Positions 25,985-34,501 of a stretch of DNA of 64,000 nt are shown here, piece by piece. Both the position numbers and the translations under genes were made by a program. Origin of the DNA: Microbulbifer sp. THAF38. GTDB lineage: Bacteria > Pseudomonadota > Gammaproteobacteria > Pseudomonadales > Cellvibrionaceae. The stretch's first letter is position 1. Every line of letters starts with the position of its first letter. The stretch lies in contig NZ_CP045369.1 of assembly GCF_009363535.1 (NCBI RefSeq), positions 62,001 to 126,000 of the forward strand, in the 5' to 3' direction. The notes beneath the pieces were generated by a model, which was given only the letters and a program-made list of their open reading frames with translations, did not search any database and was not told where the DNA came from.

Positions 25985-26548
25985 ATGAAGCTGTTTTCGC
26001 TGGGTGTCATACTGTTTTCCCTTCTATGGCTAAGTGCCTGTACACGGGTGCCGGAGGGAGTTGAGCCAGTACAGAATTTCCAGCTGCAGCGCTATCTAGG
26101 CCACTGGTATGAGATTGCTCGCTTGGACCATTCTTTCGAGCGGGGCCTCACTTTGGTAACCGCCGACTATACCCTCAACCCCGATGGCTCTGTTGCAGTG
26201 GTCAATACCGGTTACTCGAAGGCCCGCGATGCTTGGCAGCTGGCAGAGGGGCGGGCTGAATTTGTCGGCCCGAGTGATATAGCCCACCTGAAGGTTTCTT
26301 TTCTCGGCCCTTTTTATTCGTCTTATATCGTTATTGATCTGACAGACGATTATCAATACGCGATGGTATCCGGCTACGATAAATCCTATCTGTGGATTTT
26401 GTCCCGCACCCCGACTATGCCCAAGGATGTACTGGAGCAGTTTATACAAAAAGCCAAAGCCCTGGGTTATCCCGTCGATCAGCTGATATTCCCCAAGCAG
26501 GAGGCGCAACCGGGTAATAAACCTTCGGCGCAGTCTTCAAGAGAGTGA
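25985..26548 (+). CDS. blc: Lipocalin, outer-membrane lipoprotein Blc
   Basis: A 187-residue bacterial lipocalin with lipobox LSAC. Conserved motifs: YLGHWYEIARLDHSFERGL (structurally conserved region 1), VTADYTLNPDGSV, and the WILSRTP segment late in the barrel. It probably stores or transports fatty acids or lysophospholipids at the outer membrane. It overlaps the convergent 563-residue gene by about 12 bases. Confidence 0.92.
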   Translation: MKLFSLGVILFSLLWLSACTRVPEGVEPVQNFQLQRYLGHWYEIARLDHSFERGLTLVTADYTLNPDGSVAVVNTGYSKARDAWQLAEGRAEFVGPSDIAHLKVSFLGPFYSSYIVIDLTDDYQYAMVSGYDKSYLWILSRTPTMPKDVLEQFIQKAKALGYPVDQLIFPKQEAQPGNKPSAQSSRE

Positions 26549-28228
26549 CCTGCTCGATAGCCTGCGTTCCCGCCACCAGCTTATGCACACCAGTAACAGC
26601 AAAATAAGCGCCGGCCACTGGCGCTCAAGCGGTACTTTGCTTGCCTGGCTATTACCTATTGGGCCCAGGCGTGCACTAGCCATTTGTCGGGTCTCCCTGT
26701 CATTTACAGACTGCTGCCACTGGGGCCAGTCCTCCTTGGCAAAGATATAGAAATCCAATGCCGCTTCGCCCTTCAAATCCGTCTTAAGCTGATGCCAGCC
26801 AGAACTCTGTGGCCAGAAGCTGTAGCACTGGCCCTGGGAATTACTACTTACGGCGACTCCACTGATGGGTTGGGAGTTTTCTCGGGAGCTTAATAACACT
26901 GGGCTCTGATTAGAAAAAAGTGGGCTGCATAGGGTGATGCGTTCCTGAGTCCGCGGTAACTCATCGGAGAGGGTTACTGGCTGCTGACTTCCCAAGTGTT
27001 TGAGTTGGTAATCAATAATCGACTTCCACAGGCTGGCGAATTCAGTAGCAAACCCACTGGTCAGCCAGCGGTGGCTGTCGCTAAATAGGATAAAACCCAG
27101 GTGCTGCGTCTGGGTTGACCGTCCCCAGAAAAGGGGAGTTTCTTCATTGCCCAGTAAGAAGTCCCAGGAGCTAGGCTGCATAGCTATCAAGCCAGGATTG
27201 CGCAGTGGGGGGATCTCCGCATTGTCCGCTTTTTGGTAGCCAAAGCCGGAGTGTAAATGGGTATCTTTTCCCTTTTGCAGAGGCATGGAGTGGCCAGCAG
27301 CGTATTGGAGAAACTCTTCAGAGGAATCGTCACCGACTAACCATAACAGTGACTTTGTAGTGGCGAGCTCATTGAGCTGACGCTTTTGTTGAGAGGAGAG
27401 CTGTGGCCACAAACTGCTATCGAGTATGACTAAATCGAAGGGACTTTCCTTTGTAAGTAAATCCGCAGACTGGGTAAGGGGAAGCCCGTTGAGGGTTTCT
27501 TTTCTACTAATTTCAGGTGCCAACTGGGTCATCACTTGTGCTGTTACACCGGATTGACGCAGCCAGCGAGAGAGGGCTGCCGTCTCAAAAGAGGGGCGTG
27601 CCAGCCACAATAATAATTTGGGTTGGAGCGGTTCTCGCACCAGGATGGGTAAAGGATCTGTATGGGTTTCGCCGGCTTCGCTTTCCGTCCGTACTCGGTA
27701 TAGCTGGGGGCCCGCGAGTTTTGGAGTGGCAGTGAGTTGTGCCTGAATTGTTTCTCCCACTTTCAGCTCAAGACTGTCTTCAATATGGCCGTAGGGATTG
27801 AGCAGGCTAATTTTTACGTTTTCAGTCAGTGGCTGGTTGTTGTGAACCTTTAACTTTAAAGAATCACCCAAGGTAATTTGCCGCTGCCAGTCCAATTCCC
27901 AGTGGCCATCAGATCCCTGGATCTTCGATAACTCCAGACGCACCGGTGCCAGGTCCCGCAGTTTGTCGCGGCCGAGTGGCTCCCCATTGAGAGAGATATA
28001 TTCCACACCATTGAGATTTATTGGATGTGAGCTCGCCAGCTGTTTGCTGTCGATAGAGATATTGCGCTCGGCGGGAATGATTGCCGGCGGCTGCCAGAGC
28101 ATCCAGGCACTCAACCAAATGGTCAGTTGCAGGCCATAGTCGAACGGCTTGGCGCCTCGGCGGCGCAACAGTACCAATGATGCAAAACAGGCCAACAGGC
28201 ACAGGCCGGGTATCAAGAAATTAATCAC
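26537..28228 (-). CDS. Membrane protein of MoxR/DUF58 cluster, unknown
   Basis: A 563-residue protein with two N-terminal membrane helices (LIPGLCLLACFASLVLLRR; IWLSAWMLWQP), a large periplasmic beta-rich region with a glutamine-amidotransferase-like segment (DLVILDSSLWPQLSSQQ, LLWLVGDD), and a C-terminal helix (WPALILLLLVCISWW). Start is GTG at 28228, overlapping the previous stop (GTGA). It is the last gene of the leftward cluster and resembles BatA/aerotolerance-type membrane partners in layout, without a recognisable vWA domain. Confidence 0.7.
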   Translation of the reverse strand: MINFLIPGLCLLACFASLVLLRRRGAKPFDYGLQLTIWLSAWMLWQPPAIIPAERNISIDSKQLASSHPINLNGVEYISLNGEPLGRDKLRDLAPVRLELSKIQGSDGHWELDWQRQITLGDSLKLKVHNNQPLTENVKISLLNPYGHIEDSLELKVGETIQAQLTATPKLAGPQLYRVRTESEAGETHTDPLPILVREPLQPKLLLWLARPSFETAALSRWLRQSGVTAQVMTQLAPEISRKETLNGLPLTQSADLLTKESPFDLVILDSSLWPQLSSQQKRQLNELATTKSLLWLVGDDSSEEFLQYAAGHSMPLQKGKDTHLHSGFGYQKADNAEIPPLRNPGLIAMQPSSWDFLLGNEETPLFWGRSTQTQHLGFILFSDSHRWLTSGFATEFASLWKSIIDYQLKHLGSQQPVTLSDELPRTQERITLCSPLFSNQSPVLLSSRENSQPISGVAVSSNSQGQCYSFWPQSSGWHQLKTDLKGEAALDFYIFAKEDWPQWQQSVNDRETRQMASARLGPIGNSQASKVPLERQWPALILLLLVCISWWRERRLSSRSLS

Positions 28229-30453
28229 AATGACTTCTCCCCTTGCTGGTGTAGCCAACGGCTGAAATGGCCGTCTGCCTCAGTTTGCAAAGGCAGTGAA
28301 GGCGCAGACTTCGGTGCTGGCAGCAGCTGATAAAGCAGCTGATTCAGGGAGTTCGTGCAATCAATACAATTCGGTTGCTGGTGGCGCTGCTGGTATAAAC
28401 GCAGCTGTTTGGACAGCTCCAGGCCGAGATCTAGTGATTGCTCTGCAGCTAGCTTATTTATCTGCACCAGCAGATCGGTATCGAGTTCGGCACCTGCGTC
28501 TACCTGGGCCATTAGGGCGAGCACCTGTGCTCTTTCTTTTTGTTCAAAGGCACTGTCGACAGTTTCTGGCGCTACGTCTTCCCGTTCACCGCTAAGCCGG
28601 CGGCTTTCGTCTATGGGGGGCGCCTCGAATCCGACTCTTTGTAAGTAAATACGCGAAGCCTGCTGTACTTCCTTGATAAAGCGTAGAGCCCGGTGCTGGT
28701 GGAGCAGGGAGGCTTGGGGCTCTATAACCGACAGGTCGCGCCAGGAACTCCACATGGCATTCAGCGCGTTGCGCAGTAGCTCCTTGGTCTGGGGGTCGAA
28801 TAGGGTGGCATGCTCTGAGCTGTCATGCCTGTGTCCGGCAGAAGCAGCTATGCGCTCTGCCTGTTCGAAGCGAGAGCCACGCTGGGCAAAGGGAGCGGTA
28901 GTTTCTTCGCCATGTGCCTTGTGCTCACCTTGTTCTGTATGGTGATGGCTATGGCCGTGTTCGGACTCCTCTTCATCATCGTGCTCCTCGCTCTTTGCGC
29001 CAGAATGCTCCGCTTCCGAATCCTCTTCGCCGAGAAAGCGGCCGTAGCGCATGCGCAGCAAATTCTGTTCATAGGCCAAACCCTCGGAGCGTTTGCGAAA
29101 TTCCTGCGGATGCAGCTGCTCTTGCTCTGCCAGCAGGGCCTCGGTGTCAATAATCAGTTGGCGTTGGCTGCGGAAGTACTCCGGCAATATTTTAATTGCC
29201 ATCCCCTCGCTGTCACTCAGCCCGAAAATCTCTTCTTGCGGCCAACGCAAGATAAAGTGTTGGCTCTTGGCAACGTTGGCGCTGGGCTCACGGTTATCTC
29301 GAGCCTCCAGATACCAGTAGAGTTCATCTCCCGCTTCCATGGAAAACTGGTGGATGGGCAGGGTGAAATCGTAGCGAGCTGCTTTCTTATCTTCCGAGGA
29401 GTTTGTTGATAAAGCAGTGGGTTGCAAACTGGTGAGTTCTATACGCTCTTCGCGAAAGCGTAAATTTTCCCCGGTGCCGCTGGCGAGGGTGACCAATAAA
29501 TCCGCAGAACTCACTTGGTAATCATCATTAATGATTACTTTCACGGGAATATTTTGAGCGCTCCCTTGAATGGTATCGACGCGCAGGCTGGGTGCCTCAA
29601 AGGTAAACTCCGGGGCACTGTCTTTTTGCACCCGAATATTATGGATTTCCGGCAATAGCAATTGGCTCTCCGCGAGTTGTACTGAGAGCTGGTAAAAGTC
29701 AGCCTTCGCAATAGTGCGCTGTAGTTGCCATTTTTTACTGGGTAGATCACCTAGCGGAGAAAAGGCGAAGCGTTCAGCTTCGGCCAGCATTTCCAACCCT
29801 TGCACAGGCTGATTCAATTCGAGTTGCCACTCGACCTTGGACTGCTCCGGCACATCGATTTGTAGGGATTGGCTGTCGGCTGCGAGCCCAGTGTAGGCGG
29901 GCGGCTGGATATGGGTTGCCGCGCGCGTTATGGCGAGTTTTTCGGCAGCGGGAATAGCTGTATTTTGTTGCGTGGTCTCGGTTTTATCCGCAGTGAAGTG
30001 AGAATTGCTCAGTACAAATAACAACAGTCCCAGGCAGGCACCGAAGGCATTTGTCAGGGTACTGCGGAGTTTTTTTGGACCGAGAGACGACCGATCGCCA
30101 CTTTCCAGCAGTTGTTGCAGCTTTGTTTCGATACGTGTGCGCTGTAATTGCTGCAATGGACTTAGGTTGGTTTCCTGTAGGCTAAGCAACTGGCTGCTGT
30201 CTTGCAGCTGTGGGTATTGTCCATCCAACTGTCGACATAAGCGCTCGGGACTGGGGCGCCAGCTGCGATCCAATAGAATTGCTACAACAATAATTCCGAG
30301 CCAGGCGAGAAATAGCCACTGTGGCCAGCCGAATACAAAAATACCCGAGCCAGCCAGCAGGCTGAGACCAGTGGCAAGCCAGAGATAGGGCCGCAGGGCT
30401 GTCAGTTGCCAGCGCCTGCGCACAGCGTTAAGGGTTAACTGGCGCTTATCCAT
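28225..30453 (-). CDS. DUF4175-like large membrane protein
   Basis: A 742-residue protein: two or three N-terminal membrane helices, another at about 155-175, then a long periplasmic part with beta-rich Ig-like stretches (PPAYTG, VKVIINDDYQVSSADLLV, YWYLEARDN) and a helical C-terminus. It most resembles DUF4175 proteins found beside MoxR and DUF58 genes. An Asp/Glu/His-rich insert (about 490-530, HGHSHHHTEQ) might bind metal. ATG 30453 overlaps the preceding stop by 8 bases (ATGGATAA), supporting coupling. A CIDC pair lies near the C-terminus. Confidence 0.7.
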   Translation of the reverse strand: MDKRQLTLNAVRRRWQLTALRPYLWLATGLSLLAGSGIFVFGWPQWLFLAWLGIIVVAILLDRSWRPSPERLCRQLDGQYPQLQDSSQLLSLQETNLSPLQQLQRTRIETKLQQLLESGDRSSLGPKKLRSTLTNAFGACLGLLLFVLSNSHFTADKTETTQQNTAIPAAEKLAITRAATHIQPPAYTGLAADSQSLQIDVPEQSKVEWQLELNQPVQGLEMLAEAERFAFSPLGDLPSKKWQLQRTIAKADFYQLSVQLAESQLLLPEIHNIRVQKDSAPEFTFEAPSLRVDTIQGSAQNIPVKVIINDDYQVSSADLLVTLASGTGENLRFREERIELTSLQPTALSTNSSEDKKAARYDFTLPIHQFSMEAGDELYWYLEARDNREPSANVAKSQHFILRWPQEEIFGLSDSEGMAIKILPEYFRSQRQLIIDTEALLAEQEQLHPQEFRKRSEGLAYEQNLLRMRYGRFLGEEDSEAEHSGAKSEEHDDEEESEHGHSHHHTEQGEHKAHGEETTAPFAQRGSRFEQAERIAASAGHRHDSSEHATLFDPQTKELLRNALNAMWSSWRDLSVIEPQASLLHQHRALRFIKEVQQASRIYLQRVGFEAPPIDESRRLSGEREDVAPETVDSAFEQKERAQVLALMAQVDAGAELDTDLLVQINKLAAEQSLDLGLELSKQLRLYQQRHQQPNCIDCTNSLNQLLYQLLPAPKSAPSLPLQTEADGHFSRWLHQQGEKSL

Positions 30454-31651
30454 GGTCGGCCTCCCCATTACTTCTGGTTGCTCTATTGGCAGAAGATCGC
30501 GATAGGGCAATTAGGCGTTCAAAGGCCAGAAGTAACAGTAGGGCGGCGATTAACCAGGGCTGCAGTGGTTCAATACGGCGGTTTTCTACCTCGCTGTCTT
30601 CTACAGGAAGGCCTGCCACTACTTTATTGGCAGACCAGTGGCCACGATTTTGGTGTTGCAGAGCCCAGTCTTGCCCAGACCAGTGCAGCCATAAACGTTC
30701 AGGTAAATCTGCGCGGCGATAAAAGGCCTCGCTGTACCAGTCACTTTCGTAGCGCAGCCAACTTCCCCGTCCCACTGAGGCCGCTTGAGCTGACTGGCTG
30801 TTATCCACAGCAACGAAGTTGAGATTAATGGCAGGGGGGATACTGTTGTCGGTGATTAACAGGCCCCCATCTGTAACAAATTCCAGCACGGCTTGTGGCA
30901 GGGGAGCGGGGCCTGTGTAGATAAGCCAATCTGTCTGTTCGACGCTGGGCGCCTTTTCTTGTTCCTGAATATGCACCGATAGTCCTGGCATTTTACTTTG
31001 CCAGTCTTCCAGCACTGGCGCCCACCAGCTGGGCGGTTTACCCATTAAAGCGATACTCGGTAATGCCTGGCTCGGAGCTGTGGATGCTTTGTTGAGGCCG
31101 TGCCACTGCCAGTGGGGACTGACTCTTAGTGCCTGGTGGGATGCTGGAACCCCGTTGTTTATCAACAGGATATGAGCCCTGCGCAAATCTGCCCGGCGTG
31201 ATAGTGCTGATAGAGTTTTCCACAGGTCCACATTTTGTGGTGGGGGTGAGGTTACGGAAGGTGTTTCTGGGGATAACCACAGCACTTTATAACCTTCCCC
31301 TACAAGCTGTGGCAGTGAGTTGTGGATAAATGTATTCGCTTCGCCCGCCCCAACTCTGGGGTCTACCAGTATCACGCCCTCTTGGGGATAAATTTCCCGT
31401 TTAATCAGCGGCTGTGCCAACAAACTTGCCAGCAGGGCGACGATTAGCAGGCGCAATAGCAGCAGCCACTTGTTATCCACAATAGGGCGGCGCGCGCGAC
31501 TCTGTGAATATCTTTGTACCCATTGCAGCGCAGCAAAGGAGATCTGCTGTGGATTACTTCGGCGTAGCAAATGAATGGCGATAGGTACAATCAGGGCTGT
31601 GAATAGCCATAGCCACTGTGGGGATTGAAATAAGTTATTTATCCACAACAT
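30446..31651 (-). CDS. BatA-like membrane protein (N-terminal BatA domain)
   Basis: A 401-residue inner-membrane protein. The N-terminal BatA motif is clear: SPQWLWLFTALIVPIAIHLLRRSNPQQISFAALQW, then a second helix (WLLLLRLLIVALLASLLAQPL). The middle shows a Rossmann-like segment without a MIDAS motif, and a C-terminal helix (WLIAALLLLLAFERLI) ends the protein. ATG 31651 lies 4 bases from the preceding gene's last base. It is a partner of MoxR and DUF58 in a predicted envelope chaperone complex. Confidence 0.8.
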   Translation of the reverse strand: MLWINNLFQSPQWLWLFTALIVPIAIHLLRRSNPQQISFAALQWVQRYSQSRARRPIVDNKWLLLLRLLIVALLASLLAQPLIKREIYPQEGVILVDPRVGAGEANTFIHNSLPQLVGEGYKVLWLSPETPSVTSPPPQNVDLWKTLSALSRRADLRRAHILLINNGVPASHQALRVSPHWQWHGLNKASTAPSQALPSIALMGKPPSWWAPVLEDWQSKMPGLSVHIQEQEKAPSVEQTDWLIYTGPAPLPQAVLEFVTDGGLLITDNSIPPAINLNFVAVDNSQSAQAASVGRGSWLRYESDWYSEAFYRRADLPERLWLHWSGQDWALQHQNRGHWSANKVVAGLPVEDSEVENRRIEPLQPWLIAALLLLLAFERLIALSRSSANRATRSNGEADHG

Positions 31652-31652
31652 C

Positions 31653-32555
31653 TCAGCACAACCTGCCGTGCAGTTGAATAAATTGCCGCAGTGACTTTTC
31701 CACAGGCTGCTCGATAAGGTCGGTCTGTAGTGAACACTCCTGTGTGGCAAAGCGTGCTTTTAACTCGCTCTGTGCTTGAGCAAAAGCATCCAGGTAAGAC
31801 TGGCGTTGCCGCTCGGCGTCCACTTCTAAAGTTGCGGGAGTAATGGCGCTTACTTCTGGATTGAGCAGCTTTAGCTCTCCGCCAAAAGGAAAAGTCTGTT
31901 CTGCCTCAATTAACAATTGCAGTGGCAGGCAGGGGCGGCCGGCGGCATGCAAGCGTGCGGCAAAATCGCCGATTTCATTGTCCTGTTGAAAAAAATCACT
32001 CAGCAACACCACCTGACAAGGGCGTTCAAAGTATTGCCACAGCGGCGCCAGTTGAGCGCGATCTGGCCAGTGGTCGCTGGCGTCGAGTTGTTGTAGCTGA
32101 AGGGCGATTTGGCGCTGGTGGCTCTCACCCTGGCCTTCGGGCACATAAACCGTCCGGCTGCTGTTAAACGCCAATAGGGAATAGCTGTCTCCCTGGGCGT
32201 TGAGCAGCCAGCAGAGGCTGGCAATCCAACACTTGGCGTAATGCAGTTTATTCAGGCTGGGCTCGACAAAGCTTGCCTGGCCCAGGGAAGCGCTGGTATC
32301 GAGCACAAAGCACACGTGCATGCGGCTCTCCTGCTCTGTCTCGCGCACATAGTAGCGATCGCTGCGGGCGAACAGTTTCCAGTCGATATGGCGAATGGAA
32401 TCGCCCGCTTGATAGCCTCGGTATTGGTGAAATTCCAGACCGGTGCCACGGCGCTGGCTGTGTTGCACACCGAGCATTACGCCCTCGGCGATATGTCGCG
32501 ACAGCCACACCAGGTCGCGACAACTGGCCAGGGTTTTGGGGGACAGGTATTCCAC
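31653..32555 (-). CDS. DUF58 domain protein
   Basis: A 300-residue DUF58 protein. The core motif is RGTGLEFHQYRGYQAGDSIRHIDWKLFARSD (about 35-66), followed by a vWA-like domain whose MIDAS-type motif is VLDTSAS. DUF58 proteins are regular partners of MoxR AAA+ ATPases. Its start is 5 bases after the MoxR stop. Confidence 0.92.
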   Translation of the reverse strand: MEYLSPKTLASCRDLVWLSRHIAEGVMLGVQHSQRRGTGLEFHQYRGYQAGDSIRHIDWKLFARSDRYYVRETEQESRMHVCFVLDTSASLGQASFVEPSLNKLHYAKCWIASLCWLLNAQGDSYSLLAFNSSRTVYVPEGQGESHQRQIALQLQQLDASDHWPDRAQLAPLWQYFERPCQVVLLSDFFQQDNEIGDFAARLHAAGRPCLPLQLLIEAEQTFPFGGELKLLNPEVSAITPATLEVDAERQRQSYLDAFAQAQSELKARFATQECSLQTDLIEQPVEKSLRQFIQLHGRLC

Positions 32556-32560
32556 GCTGA

Positions 32561-33559
32561 TCAGTCCCGGCCCGGTTCCGGCACCGCCGTCAGTAATTCT
32601 TCAATCAGCTGTGGCATCTGCACGCCATCGGCCTGGGCCTGGAAGCTGAGCAGCACCCGGTGGCGCAGCACTGGCAGTAACAGGCTGCGGATGTCCTCGC
32701 GAGTGACGGCGAGGCGTCGTTGCAAAAGGGCGCGGGCCTTGGCGGCGAGAATCAGAGCCTGCCCCGCGCGGGGGCCGGCGCCCCACTTGATCCACTGTTG
32801 CAGGGTATCGCTGCCGCTGGTTTCCATACGGGTGGCGCGCACTAGTGCCGCCACGTAGCGGTACAGATCGTCGCTGACATGAATTTCTCGCACCAGTTGC
32901 TGCATTTCGCGCAATTGCTCCGCATCCAGGCTGGGGCTGGGTTTGACCCTGCTGGCACCGGTGGTGGAGCGCAGGATTTCAACTTCATCCCGCTCATCGG
33001 GATAGTTGATATGAATATTTAACAGGAAGCGGTCCAGCTGAGCTTCCGGCAGCGGGTAGGTGCCGGCCTGTTCGATGGGGTTTTGTGTGGCCAGTACGAA
33101 ATAGGGATCGGGCAATTTGAGTGTTTTACCGCCCACCGTTACCGAGCCTTCCTGCATGGACTCCAATAGGGCTGCCTGGGTTTTCGGCGGCGTGCGGTTA
33201 ATTTCATCGGCGAGCAGGATATTGGTGAAAACCGGGCCCTGCTGGAATTTAAAAAAGCGCTTGCCGGTGCTGTGGTCCTCTTCGAGGATCTCACTGCCGA
33301 GAATATCTCCGGGCATTAAATCCGGGGTGAACTGTACCCGCTTAAAATCCAGCGCACTGGCATCGGCGAGGGTTTTTACCAGCAGGGTCTTACCCAGCCC
33401 CGGCACCCCTTCGAGTAGGGCGTGGCCCCCGGCCAACAGACAGATCAACATCTGCTCCACCACGGGTTTCTGGCCGACAATCACCCGTGCAATCTCCTGC
33501 TGAAGATTGTCGAGGCTGTGCAGTTGTTCTTCGATACTATTTTCCAGGGTGGTCAGCAT
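32561..33559 (-). CDS. MoxR family AAA+ ATPase
   Basis: A 332-residue MoxR ATPase, a chaperone-type AAA+ that acts with vWA/DUF58 proteins. Walker A GVPGLGKT, Walker B LLADEINR, sensor 1 ATQNP, plus the family block PLPEAQLDRF. ATG 33559 fits the usual MoxR start. A longer frame from 33652 runs into the preceding gene. It is the second gene of the MoxR-DUF58-BatA operon. Confidence 0.95.
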   Translation of the reverse strand: MLTTLENSIEEQLHSLDNLQQEIARVIVGQKPVVEQMLICLLAGGHALLEGVPGLGKTLLVKTLADASALDFKRVQFTPDLMPGDILGSEILEEDHSTGKRFFKFQQGPVFTNILLADEINRTPPKTQAALLESMQEGSVTVGGKTLKLPDPYFVLATQNPIEQAGTYPLPEAQLDRFLLNIHINYPDERDEVEILRSTTGASRVKPSPSLDAEQLREMQQLVREIHVSDDLYRYVAALVRATRMETSGSDTLQQWIKWGAGPRAGQALILAAKARALLQRRLAVTREDIRSLLLPVLRHRVLLSFQAQADGVQMPQLIEELLTAVPEPGRD

Positions 33560-33561
33560 AA

Positions 33562-34287
33562 TCAGCTCGTCAGTGCGTAAATAACAATGTTCACCGCAAA
33601 TTTTGTGTTGTCGATGGCGAGCCAGCGTTTGTTGCGGTAGTCGTAGTCCCATTCGCAGCCGAAATCCTTATTGCTGTAGAGCACGGCGATACGGCCGTTT
33701 ACAACAATGGCTTTCAGGTAGTCGTGTACCAGATCATCTCCCCAGCCATTTAATTCAAAGCTGGTTACCGGCAATTCATCGAATTGAAAGAAACAGCGGT
33801 AGAGGTCGTGATCGTCCGGGAGTTTTTGCAGGCAGTATTCGCCAAACAGCTCGGTCATTTGCGCTTCGAAAGATTTGGCAAAGAGACCGTCGATATCGTG
33901 GTTGCAGTCGTCGACAAAAACAAAGCCGCCGCGATTGACGTAATCGCGAAAATTCTTTGCCTCTTCCGTGGTGAACTGCACCAGCTTGTGTCCGGCCAGG
34001 TAGCAGAAAGGCGCCAGCAGCATTTTCTTATCGGCCAGCGGCACTATGTGCTCTTTGGGATCAACCCTGAGATTGGTGTATTCCACCAGTGAATTGAGCA
34101 GGTTGGAGGGCATGCGCTGATCCACATCCCAGTCACCGGACTCGTACATCAAGCGGGTGAAATAAAAATCGTAGTGCTCCTGCGCACTACCCGGTGCGGT
34201 ATTTTGTGCGCGTGTGCCCAGCGGCAGCGCTGCGGCGCAGCTACCCAGGATCAGGCGCTGGAGAAAAGCCTTGCGGGTGAGGGACAC
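33562..34287 (-). CDS. DUF4159 domain protein
   Basis: A 241-residue exported protein. The N-terminus TRKAFLQRLILGS is Tat-like but with Arg-Lys in place of Arg-Arg. The DUF4159 domain carries FTRLMYESGDWDVDQRMPSNLLNSL, YVNRGGFVFVDDCNHD and a C-terminal NVIVYAL-type strand (NIVIYALTS). Proteins of this family sit upstream of MoxR genes in many bacteria. Two bases separate it from moxR. Its role is unknown. Confidence 0.85.
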   Translation of the reverse strand: MSLTRKAFLQRLILGSCAAALPLGTRAQNTAPGSAQEHYDFYFTRLMYESGDWDVDQRMPSNLLNSLVEYTNLRVDPKEHIVPLADKKMLLAPFCYLAGHKLVQFTTEEAKNFRDYVNRGGFVFVDDCNHDIDGLFAKSFEAQMTELFGEYCLQKLPDDHDLYRCFFQFDELPVTSFELNGWGDDLVHDYLKAIVVNGRIAVLYSNKDFGCEWDYDYRNKRWLAIDNTKFAVNIVIYALTS

Positions 34288-34330
34288 GGGATAACTCTGT
34301 TACTGCGTTGGTTTTTATTGTTGAGAGCAA

Positions 34331-34434
34331 AGGAAAGAAGGTGCTCCGTTCGAGACACGCTGTAAATACATCCCTGTACGCTCGTAATCGGCATCCATGC
34401 CTCATACGGTCTCGAACGGAGCACCTTCTTTCCT
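34331..34434. repeat. 26-base perfect inverted repeat around 52 bases
   Basis: The left arm (34331-34356, beginning AGGAAAGAAGGTGCTCCG) and the right arm (34409-34434, ending GGAGCACCTTCTTTCCT) are exact reverse complements over 26 bases. The spacer contains CATCCCTGTACGCTCG and GGCATCCATGCC. It sits between DUF4159 and the first tldD gene. It could be a small non-autonomous repeat (MITE/REP-like) or a very stable hairpin that lowers expression of the downstream MoxR operon. There is no T-run. Confidence 0.8.
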
Positions 34435-34501
34435 TCTACCCATTTATTTTCAATGCTGGGAGCTGACTGGTTTGCTGGCCAGCTCCCGCCTGGATCAATG
34501 G

